From assembly GCA_028554645.1 (NCBI GenBank), contig JAQOOI010000080.1, positions 1,178,001-1,242,000 on the forward strand: 64,000 nucleotides of DNA, in the 5' to 3' direction. A program made the translations under genes and the position numbers. The notes beneath the pieces were generated by a model that was given only the letters and a program-made list of their open reading frames with translations, was not told the DNA's origin and searched no databases. This DNA comes from Omphalotus guepiniiformis (Eukaryota; Basidiomycota; Agaricomycetes; Agaricales; Omphalotaceae). Positions 55,288 through 64,000 of the stretch are shown here, piece by piece (the stretch's first letter is position 1; each line of letters starts with the position of its first letter).

Positions 55288-56425
55288 ATGTCAGTGCTCT
55301 CACTCACTCCAGCGTTTTCCAATGCGTTTCGGACGCGTGCATTGGCTTCCAGTTCCTATTTCCCCAGGTACTTGCATTCTGTAGGAACATCTTCGCATAC
55401 TAGTCCGCCCTGGATCTGTTCATCTCTCAATAACATCAGGCGCTGGGAATGTGCAAAACCTCGCCTAACATGGTTCAATCGGACATCCACTATATCGCAG
55501 TTGTCTGGCAGGGCCAGGCCTCCCTCGCGAGGTCCTCGAAGCAGCTGGGGTGGTAGAGGCCAAAAGAAGTCTCCTTTTGCTTTCCTCGACAATATTCCCC
55601 AGGATTATATCTTCTGGGGTATCATTGGTACAAATGTCGTGGTCTTCTTCATGTGGTATGCAGCTGGTGTTAGATATGTGCGTCAAATCCGATACGTCCG
55701 ATGTCTAAGCTTACAACACCATCATTAGCAAGTAGAGCACAATCCCACAGATATGATCTGGATGCGACGTAATTTCACATCTAGTTGGCAGAATTTCCGC
55801 GAAGGCAGGATGTACGCCCGCCCATCTATCCTCTACTCAGAGCGTAAATTCACTACATTGACATAACAGATGGGCTCCAATTACGGCTATGTTCTCCCAC
55901 CAAGATCTCACACATCTGTTCTTCAACATGTTTACATTTTATTTCCTCGGTCAGCCTGTGCTGCGCCTGTTGGGAACTCGGCAGTTTTTGTCCTTGTACC
56001 TTGGAGGTACGCTCCAGTCAGCTTTGAACCTTTTAGCTCACTTAGTGACTGTTCGCAGGCGGTGCCATAGCTAGTTTTGGCAGTATGTTCTGGCATAACA
56101 AGATCCAAGGCCACGATGTCTATTCTCAAGGCGCAAGCGGTGAGCTTCCCCTACCCGAACCATTATGAAAGGGTTTTGGCCAACTTGCTTTACTGTAGGT
56201 GCTGTCTTTGCTACCAACGCGTATCTCGCTTGTGTGGCACCCACCATGTCGTTTTTGATCTACGGTATAATCCCAGTTCCTGCATGGCTGTTCGTGAGCG
56301 GGGTATTTGTCTACGACACCTACTCTGCTTGGAGTAAAACGCGGCCAGAGACAGATACAGCGGGACATGTTGCGGGTATTCTGGCCGGTGTGGGGTATTT
56401 CTTAATGAGACGAGTTGGATTTTAG
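55288..56425 (+). CDS. PCP1: Mitochondrial rhomboid protease (PCP1/PARL type)
   Basis: Intramembrane serine protease of the inner mitochondrial membrane. ATG 55288 opens a Ser/Arg-rich presequence (MSVLSLTPAFSNAFRTRALA). A first membrane segment follows: DNIPQDYIFWGIIGTNVVVF. After introns come TAMFSHQDLTHLFFNMFTFY (the rhomboid H-x5-H/N block), GQPVLRLLGTRQFLSLYLGG, QGASGAVFATNAYLACVAPT with the catalytic Ser in GASG, FLIYGIIPVPAWLFVSGVFV and ETDTAGHVAGILAGVGYFLM with the catalytic His. This 1+6 layout is that of PARL. It ends RRVGF at 56425. Its start is 76 bp from the divergent TRS20 start. Confidence 0.93.
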
Positions 56426-56577
56426 TTACATGGTGTTGACGCATAGCGGCGGAATGTTGCATGGAACGTTGCGATATGCGCGTAGAAACTAACATACCAC
56501 TCAGTTTCATTCAGCTAGACATAAAAGTATTTACGATGTTATACTCTATACTCAATCCACATCTCCTGACTTTTTGG
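56426..56577. other. 3' spacer of rhomboid gene up to the foldback element
   Basis: AT-rich sequence between the PCP1 stop and the foldback element; holds the likely 3' UTR of PCP1. A TGG triplet at 56,575-56,577 is the left copy of the presumed target duplication. Confidence 0.45.
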
Positions 56578-56717
56578 CACTGCAAACAATTCAACATAAA
56601 TCCCGTGGGAACATGCTAAAAATGTGGTGAAATAACATGAAAAAGTTTAATTTTTCATGTTATTTCACCATAATCTTAACATTTTCCCACGGAATTTATG
56701 ATGAATTGCTTGCAGTG
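56578..56717. mobile_element. 140-bp foldback MITE with CACTG termini
   Basis: Two inverted arms of 67 nt (56,578-56,644 and 56,651-56,717) separated by a 6-nt loop. By eye 59 of 67 positions pair, with the innermost 20 nt of the arms identical. The ends read CACTGCAA and its complement. A TGG triplet directly flanks both sides (56,575-56,577 and 56,718-56,720), consistent with a 3-bp target duplication. CACTG/CACTA ends with 3-bp duplications are the mark of the CACTA (EnSpm) superfamily, so this is probably a non-autonomous miniature element of that group. It has no coding capacity. It lies 142 bp upstream of the CLASP start, in its promoter. Confidence 0.72.
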
Positions 56718-56859
56718 TGGCGAGTGTTACAAAATTGTACCGAATCGAGGTGTTTGTATTTGTTTACGCGTCATACTTGGCTCTCTAAAGTACGAACTGA
56801 AGTGCAACTCTTCCTCGTGAATATATCTTGGGACGCTGTTCCAAGCCAGCGTACCCGTA

Positions 56860-59800
56860 ATGGAATCCCTAGACTCCAAGCTTGATGCTCTCTTGAACCA
56901 ATGCAAGAGCAACGGTACTTGTCATCTGTTCACAATCTCTCTGATTTCTTAATTAACAACTCTCTAACGACGTCGATGTCAAGATTGATGCTCTGACAAA
57001 AATTCAAAGTGAAGCTGAATCCGGAATAGAGGTTCTATCTTACTCGCTAGTGAAGTGCGAACAGTAATTGAAACTTGTAACAGATCAACGACTCTGACGC
57101 CCTCATCAATGTCCTCAAAACATGTTTACGAACTTCAAACCAGCATTTAACGACGGCCACTTTAAGTGCTTTACCACCAATTCTTCCTCTTCTCATTTCA
57201 CGGCCTGTCCACCTATCTCAATCGCGTAATGGCGCTGGACATGGCCAGTCGTCTTCTGTCCACTCCTCGACCTCCTCTTCGGCGCCGTCCTCCGTTGTCG
57301 ACGCATTTACGCTTCGCCAAGTCCTAAACGCATTCTTACCTGCCGGAGGCCTTTTCGAGCGCTTAGGTGACAAGGAGAAGGCTCAGACCAAAGCTCGTGA
57401 AGCACTCGTGATCTTGGGTGGTTTTGCGCTTCGCTCATCAGGGACCAGCACAATGTCCACCGGGTCGCGTAACGGAAAGGGCCCCGAAACCCCTCTCGCT
57501 ATATTTGAACGATTCTTGCGAGAAAGTGGACTTGGGAGCAAAGCGTGGAAAGTCCGCGAGCAGGTGTGTCACTTTATCGACTGAGTTAAGGTAGTGAATC
57601 TAATTTCTTCCAGTCAATCTTAACACTCGTTCATATTCGACGCAAACACCACATATTTCCGATTCGACCTTATCTTCCATCATTGGTAGACTCTCTCGAA
57701 GACACTGATGCTCACGTCCGAGATTGTGCACGACAGTCCGTCGTGGAACTCTTTTCTGGGCCTGCTGTCACTGATGCAGCTCGGGCCGACCTCAAGAAGG
57801 AAATGACCAAGAAGGGTGTTCGTAAGACTATCGTAGATGGTGTTTTGTCGAAATTACTCGGCGCCAGTGAAAGCGGGAGTAACCCTCAGAGTCGCGAGGG
57901 TTCAGAGAACGGAGATACGGGCCCTGGAAAGGTCAAAGAGTATGTACCTCCGAGCCTGGCTCTGCAAGGTCGTAAACCTTCTGGTGCTTCTGCGAGTGGA
58001 ATGTCAAGAACGGCCAGTGCTACCACTATACCTCGGCCGGCTAGTCGTGCAGCTGCGGCCTCACCACAACCAGTCTCCACTCCGGCAGCTGAATCGTCTT
58101 CGGATGTGAATCCTGTTTATGTGAGTATCAGTCTCTGCCTTAGTAAATCTGCTCACGTAGGTCACCATGTATATTGCTTCTACTCGGGATCTTGAAAATG
58201 AGTTCGCAGGTATGGCGAAAGCCTTCGAGGTGAGTAGCACTGCAATTTACTTCGCAATACATTCTAAGAGCGCCTTAGGGCAAAGAAACAGAACATAATT
58301 GGGCAGCGCGAGAACAATCCATTCAACGAGTTCGTGGAATGTTGAAGGGTGATGTGCATCAAAGATACTTTGATACTTTTATGGCCTGTTTAAAGGAGGG
58401 TTTCATACAATGGTCTATGAAGACTGTGAGGCTCTTTTTCTTTCATTCATTGGTGTATCAACTGTTATTCAATTCTTCTCACCTACTAGCTGGCCAGTTT
58501 ACGGACAACCGTAGCCACTAATACTTGCTCTCTCTATCAAGAGTTGGCCTGCGCCCTGGGCCACAATTTAGACCCATTCTGTGAGATACTTCTTACCAAC
58601 CTTCTCAAAATGGCTGGTTTCACAAAGAAGATCACGGCACAGCAATCACAAGCGTCTGTGACTTTACTGATTACGCACACTTCTGGGTCACCACGCCTGT
58701 TCATTACTCTTCTTTGGCAGGGTCTTCAGGAGAAGACAGTGCAGGCCCGGATGTACTCGGTTGAGCATCTCAGGCAATATATGGAAGTGCACGGGCAGCG
58801 TGCTAAAAATAACATCGAATCATCGGGCGGTCTTGAAGTCTTGGAGAAAGCAATGAAGAAAGCATTGGGAGATGCAACCCCTGCTGTCAGAACGCCGGCC
58901 AGAATTTGTTTCTGGACATTTTACGAAATATGGGGAGATCGTGGTGCAGCTATACTCGAGTCGTTGGATCCACTTGCCCGCAAGCAGCTAGAGAAAGTAT
59001 GTCCAAATCCCACCCTGACAACGTCTTTGCCGCCGCCTTCTACCCCAATGACGGCGAAAAAATCGAGCGTGGCTGCTGCTATCGCCGCGAGTCGTGCCAA
59101 AGCCAAGGCGATAGCTACGGCGCCGCCTACGCTTCGACATCAAGCTACCTCTGCTGTACCTGCAAACAGACGTTCTGGGTCCCCGAGCTTATCTAAAAGC
59201 GTGAGCCAGACACCTCGGCCATCTTCGCCTCTTCGTACGTCTACTTCTCCCCCATCCCCTCGATCACGTATAGTTAGCAATGGCATGCAACGTTCAGTGA
59301 GTAGTACCTCGGCGCCTTCTTCTCATGCGCGTTCGTACTCGGGTAATTCTACCTCACGTCCCATATCACCACCTTCCCCGTCTGCAGAGCATAGTTTCAG
59401 CAGAAGGATCTCTTCTCCTTTGGCTACGAATACCTCTCCCCCTCGTTCTTCCACCGTACGGAAAGCTATGCAGACAGCTCTTCCAGCATCACCGCCAGAA
59501 TCGACAAATTTATACACGGTTCTGAAGCCTATTGTTCAAAGAGTTCCGCCCCCTGTCAGCATCCCTGCGCGCCTGTCGACTCTCCTGCCTCAGCTCAATA
59601 CAGAGGATTCTCTACTGCTCGCACAAACGATTCCGGTTCCTGATGACAGTGATTCAGAGGGTTCAGTCAATCTCATGTCCTTCTCCACTCCTTTTGAGAA
59701 GTATCCTCCCCCGCCGGCGTCGAATTCGCAAACCCAATCAATGTCACCTCGATCAACAGACTTCAAGCCTATGCTAGGCGTGTCTAACGCGCTGTCTACG

Positions 59801-61361
59801 GATTCTGTTACCGAGCTTTCCCAGGCTGGTGGTGCGCCTGTGGTAGAAGATGCTTTGAGAGCTCGCGCTGAGCAAGCGGAGAGTGCCGCGGAGCGTTTAT
59901 TGGAACTCGTGGAGCCTGATGAGGATGGTACACCTCTCCCTTCTTTCCCTCCTTCTCTACTGGTTGGACACAGTGCAAATGGACATGCGACACCAAAGAG
60001 CAAATCAAAACCCTCGATACCTGTCGTGCAACCAGGTCCTCCAGTTACTCCAGTAAATCGAGCCGCTGCTATTATGCGACAGGCTGCTCTGTTCACTGAC
60101 AGTCCTGCCTATAATGGGAAACCAACGTCGTTGTTGGACGTGTTGCAAGATCGGAGGAATGAGACGGGATGGTGGTTGAAGCGCAAAACATGTAGGATTC
60201 CTTTTGCTTTTCGTGTCCTCAACTACTGACACGTACGATAGTTTTAGCCAAGGAAGCAAGTCTTTTCGCTGAGGAGACCTCTGACCCAGAGGCAGACCTT
60301 CAAAGCTGTATAATGTCGTTAGAACAGGGCAGTGCAGACGCGGCCGTCTTGAAGAAATTGGTGCTGCTATGTCTGAAGAACCCTTCAATCGACGCCTTGT
60401 CACCAATCTACTCCGATGCCAGCTTCCCCATTAGTCCGACCCCTTTTGCGAGTTCACATTCCTTGAATTCTTTACACTACGATATGTGGGAAAAGAACAA
60501 GACTTTCGAGAGACTGTTTAGTGCGCTAACAAAGCACCTGGTTACTATAGATGTAATGTTTTCTTTTATCATCATACTCTAGTGGTTTCGCTAATGACTC
60601 TTGCCATAGAACGACTCAGACATTGAGTATGGCCTCATGGTCATCTGGCAAATGCTTGAGAGCCAAGCAGCATATTTAGAAGGAAGAGAAGCCGATATCT
60701 TCTCTCTGCTGCTACGGGTTCGATATTGTAATAAGTTCGATGTAAGTGGTAAAAACGAACCCGGGTTGCGTTACTTACCTTGTCTTGATTCTCAGGTTCT
60801 TGAAGCTACTAACAGCCTCCGTGATGCCCTTACAACACGCATCGAGCCCGTGTACGGTCTCACCACCATGCATGCCAGCCTACGGACTTTCCATTCTGAG
60901 AAGGCTCCTTCTCCAGCGGATGAAGATGCTAAATCAGCATCTTATGCATTTGGACTCATTGCGCTGGGAAAGTTTGTGTTACGCCTTCCCGCAGAAATTG
61001 CTGAAGAAGAGATACCTCGTCTCAGGGCTACCTTTATTTCTGTATGTTTAGAATTCAACTAGATGGTCACTTTATTGACTAGTCATTACAGGCTCTGAAT
61101 GACACCTCGTCTCTCGTCGTGCGAGAAGCAGCCGCTGCTGCTATTATCGCTGCGCAACTAGTCCTCCGTGACGAGACGCACTTATTTGTTCTCTTGGATG
61201 GGCTAGCAGATGAGAAAAAGAATCTGCTTACTTACCTCTTTGATAAACATGGTGCTAGGGGAGCCTCACGTAGTAGCGGCCCAACAGGCATCGACAAACT
61301 AGAAAAGGAGATGAGAAGGCTGGACACTCGGACTAGCACGCCTCCGAGAAGACTTTTATAA
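56860..61361 (+). CDS. STU1: CLASP-family microtubule-associated protein (Stu1/Cls1 type)
   Basis: Microtubule-stabilising protein with TOG domains, about 1,250 residues. ATG 56860 reads MESLDSKLDALLNQCKSN. The N-terminal TOG array includes DVDVKIDALTKIQSEAESGI, LRTSNQHLTTATLSALPPIL and SWKVREQ-like repeats with LEDTDAHVRDCARQSVVELF. After a Ser/Pro linker comes the CLASP domain: EHNWAAREQSIQRVRGMLKG, LACALGHNLDPFCEILLTNL, GFTKKITAQQSQASVTLLI and PARICFWTFYEIWGDRGAAI. A long Ser/Pro/Arg-rich basic region (59,150-59,900), which should bind the microtubule lattice, follows. The C-terminal TOG-like helices read YGLMVIWQMLESQAAYLEGR and SLVVREAAAAAIIAAQLVLR, and the protein ends TSTPPRRLL. More than eight exons. 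Acts at kinetochores, spindle and cortex in other fungi. Confidence 0.9.
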
Positions 61362-61662
61362 GCTTGATACCGTTTCGAAGTCTCTTTCCTTTCCTACATT
61401 ATATGCATTATGTGTTGATGATACTGCTCATTGTTGTACTACTTGCATGGTCCATATTTCACATCTCTGTATGATTATGACTTTTCTTGCTTACGAGAAA
61501 CGATGAAATGAGAATTGAACATACAGATCTATTGTATGCTTTCTTTCACTCAGAAACTGCAACTTGCGAAGATGGGTCAGTGATACAGACTACATTGCGA
61601 TGAGAAGTAACATGATAAAACAACAGCGATGATGCAACAAGCAGAGACAATGCTAAAATGAA
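61362..61662. other. Convergent 3' spacer
   Basis: 301 bp between the CLASP stop (plus) and the PCH2 stop (minus). AT-rich; no gene or repeat was seen. Confidence 0.5.
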
Positions 61663-63474
61663 CTAAATCAAGCGCTCCATTTGTCGAGCCTGTTCTTGGA
61701 CAACTCGCTCCATTCCATCCAACCAAGCATCAACGTCTGCGTGTTCCGCAAGAACACCATTCGAGGAACTACCTGGTCCCCCTTTATGATTGTTGACGAG
61801 ATGCGAGCTTGAAAAGGCCACATTGCCAACCCCAATGTATCGAGCTAAAGCAAGGACTGGCAATCGACGCAGAGCGCGACCAGACATTTGCTGAGCCTGA
61901 GTGCGTAGATAGAATCAATATCACGGTTACTCTGCTCTCCGAGGAAGAAGTCTTCACGCACCTTACACTTTGTTGCCAAAGCAAGCAACCGAAGGGCTAT
62001 AATTTTTGATTTCTCGTGGGCATCTACGACTCCAGATAGGTTCGAAGTCGGTTGATTTGAAACTGTCCTTTCGTACATCAGGGCTTTTTGTAGCGGGGGA
62101 ACGCTCTATAGTACGTCGGTGAGATGGGTGCAAGTGAGGCAGATAAGTTGCTCACAACTGGTGCAATGATGCCACGATTCACGATCTCACAAAGACAAGT
62201 TCGAAGAATCTCGTATACGGCTTCTCGCGGGGGAAGGTCGATGTACTGAACAATGTCTGCTCTGTCCACGAACGCTGTATCTGATGACACAGTGAGTACT
62301 ATAATCTATTGCATATTTTGTGTCGTACCAATCGCTTTCACGAGATTACTAGTGGACATGACCAACACATTTTTTCGATGCTTCAGTTTATCAAGTTGAG
62401 TAAGCAGGGCATTGACAACCTGATATCGAGATGATGAGCAGCATTGAGAATAAAATAGTAAGTCTACTCACTCGTAAGCCATCTGACGGCTCTGTTCCAG
62501 CCATCGCACCCGCACGCGCTGCTGTTAGGGATTCGACTTCATCTACAGGGCAGAACATGAAAATGTTCCTACTAGAAACGATGGTTAATCTGACTCACGC
62601 ACCAATGAGCACAACAAGAAACGCATCTTCTTCTTCAGCAAGCTCCGTTATACTTGTGAATAAACGCTGAACGAGCTTCCCAGATTCGGAAAACCACTTT
62701 GAAAAAAGCGAGTGAGAGTTGATCTCAAGCAGGCGCGCATGCGAGTAGCTGTAGGCTTGTTCATGATTAACATTTCGGTACGTAGGGCGGGACCAAATTA
62801 CCGCTGCGAAAGTCTAATTGAAAGTTTCTGTGCTAATGCTCGACAAAGTGAAGTCTTTCCTGTACCAGGAGGACCATGCAACAAAACGACGCGATTCCAT
62901 GAGACGAGATTGACTAGATGCAGACGTTGAGCCAAGTAGTGCATAGTACCAGTTAAGACTCACAATCTACACCAGCATCACTGAGAAGCAGAGTAGCGTG
63001 GATATAATCCAAAAGTTTGAGTTTTATGTTATCCTCGTATATTAACGAGTCCCACAGGCCCTCCCAGCTTCTACTTGGAAGCTCGCGCACACTAGCAGCC
63101 ATAGTTTCGTCATCCTCGTCTCTGGCCCCGGAGCTATTCGAGAATTCCTCAAATGAGTCTGTATCCGACGGCTGATACACGTGTATCTGCAATACCATCT
63201 CGTCGATCGGGAGTGACTGGGAAGGACATGGTGAATCTGAAGTGGTGATACACTCTACGGATGCGGCGAGTTCTGGGACAACCTCCCAGCCAGAGAGAGT
63301 GGATGAGAGATTTATCCTGTCAAATGAGTGTATCCAATTGTACACGGAAGTTCGGATTGTGTCAAATCGTGAAGTAGCACGGGGCTGAAGCCGAACTTCG
63401 ACTGTCAGATGATTGTTTGAGCATGGTTTGAACGCATATATGGATGAAAAAGTATTGTACCATGTATAGTCCAT
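61663..63474 (-). CDS. PCH2: AAA+ ATPase PCH2 (TRIP13)
   Basis: Remodels HORMA-domain proteins: meiotic checkpoint and chromosome axis in fungi, Mad2 in mitosis in animals. From ATG 63474 the N-terminal domain reads [17 protein letters not shown] and [18 protein letters not shown]. It is followed by [20 protein letters not shown], the linker to the ATPase. Walker A is [20 protein letters not shown]; Walker B is [16 protein letters not shown]. Sensor 1 is NVLVMSTSN, and the Arg-finger region is [18 protein letters not shown]. The C-terminal lid reads [20 protein letters not shown]. It ends ARQMERLI at 61663. At least eight exons. The [16 protein letters not shown] stretch is characteristic of the Pch2 subgroup. 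The gene is complete in the window. Confidence 0.93.
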
Positions 63475-63636
63475 TGAGTTCGTTGCTTTTCTGTTGACGA
63501 TGAAGGTTCTGAAGCTGAAACCATAGTTATATCCTTTGTGGTCATGTAGTAGTTCAAGGTGAAGGTGTGAGCGCCTAATTATAATAGACGCGACTGAAAA
63601 GCAACGCGTACATAGTAGTAAATATAAGTCAATATC

Positions 63637-64000
63637 ATGTGTCCGGCATGCCCGGCCCTGGGGACCTCATGGCCTCAGGGCGCCTCACCGCTTGAACTCA
63701 TCACCATGGAGCAGACAATCCTTAGCGGCCAGACTGCAGACAAAAATCAAGCGAAAGTCGAGGCGTCAGAAATCATGAATCCTGCAACATTCACAGTTCC
63801 TTCGCCGCTCGAGGGCACGACAATCACAATAGAATTTTGTGATAGGGTATGTCATCACTGTGCTTCTGTTCTTTCAGTTTCTCATCTATTCTTCCAGTGC
63901 CGCTGGTGAGCCTGTTTACCTAGCATGAAAGGACCAGGGAACAGAATATAACTGTCAGGCTTCATCGAGCCACATGGATTCAAACAGAGCTTTTCTTGAC
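63637..64000 (+). CDS. Rdx-family (SelW-like) thioredoxin-fold protein, 3' end outside window
   Basis: Start of a small redox protein of the Rdx family (selenoprotein W/T/H relatives). The first exon from ATG 63637 codes for MCPACPALGTSWPQGASPLE and further to TVPSPLEGTTITIEFCDR, ending at a GTATGT donor. An 8-nt exon at 63,898-63,905 gives CRW across its borders. The third exon reads LHRATWIQTELFLT and runs off the window. Together this makes FCDRCRWLHRATWIQTELF, where CDRC is the redox motif; the selenocysteine of animal SelW is Cys here, as in all fungi. An ATG at 63,706 (MEQTILSG) is an alternative start. Its cellular partner is unknown. Confidence 0.78.

Noticed and set aside
1..64000. 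tRNA genes, rRNA, CRISPR arrays or prophage-like modules
   Set aside because: I looked for tRNA box patterns, regularly spaced repeats and phage-type genes and saw none. A tRNAscan or Rfam search would be decisive and could not be run.

Overview
The window is nuclear DNA of a filamentous basidiomycete, most likely a mushroom-forming Agaricomycete. The reasons are: almost every gene is broken by GT..AG introns of about 45-60 nt; genes are packed on both strands with short spacers; a multi-pass membrane protein of a type I know only from basidiomycetes is present; and the gene set is a normal fungal housekeeping set (Sch9-type kinase, Zn2Cys6 regulator, Ivy1-like BAR protein, Mak32-like kinase, Apd1-like protein). 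There is no sign of bacterial, viral or plasmid sequence. I could read about 36 protein genes. I saw no tRNA, rRNA or CRISPR array.

Left part (1-14,700): a first exon leaving the window, a four-repeat Myb protein like SNAPC4, TAF8, riboflavin kinase FMN1, mitochondrial ribosomal protein uS11m head to head with complex III subunit QCR9, an RNPS1-like RS protein, the sterol transporter NPC1/NCR1, the diphthamide enzyme DPH1 and a small likely mitochondrial protein.

Middle (14,800-36,900): a SIRT5-like sirtuin beside an Apd1-like Fe-S protein, a 1.2 kb spacer, then three tightly spaced minus-strand genes (acyl-CoA dehydrogenase, a small Tim17-like glycine-zipper membrane protein, Sch9 kinase with C2 domain). 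These are followed by a large Zn2Cys6 regulator, nuclear poly(A)-binding protein PAB2, mitochondrial bL19m, an Ivy1-like BAR protein, mitochondrial aspartyl-tRNA synthetase and an F-box protein.

Right part (37,200-64,000): RNA polymerase III subunit RPC34/RPC6 with a large charged insertion, a phosphopantetheinyl transferase, a Mak32-like PfkB kinase, NC2-beta, SmF, a UPF0642 nucleolar protein, the basidiomycete membrane protein, ribosome biogenesis factor ERB1, actin-related protein ARP4, an unknown low-complexity protein, TRAPP subunit TRS20, mitochondrial rhomboid PCP1, a 140-bp foldback element with CACTG ends, the CLASP microtubule protein, the AAA+ ATPase PCH2, and the start of an Rdx-family thioredoxin-like protein that runs off the end.

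The genes do not form one pathway. Themes are general transcription (SNAPC4-like, TAF8, NC2-beta, RPC34, ARP4), mitochondrial function (uS11m, QCR9, bL19m, MSD1, PCP1, perhaps two small proteins) and RNA processing. The main structural theme is a series of head-to-head pairs with start codons less than about 165 bp apart, in one case overlapping. Exon borders were read by eye from splice consensus and protein similarity. Starts and ends are given to the base where a codon was located, but inner exons were not all resolved.
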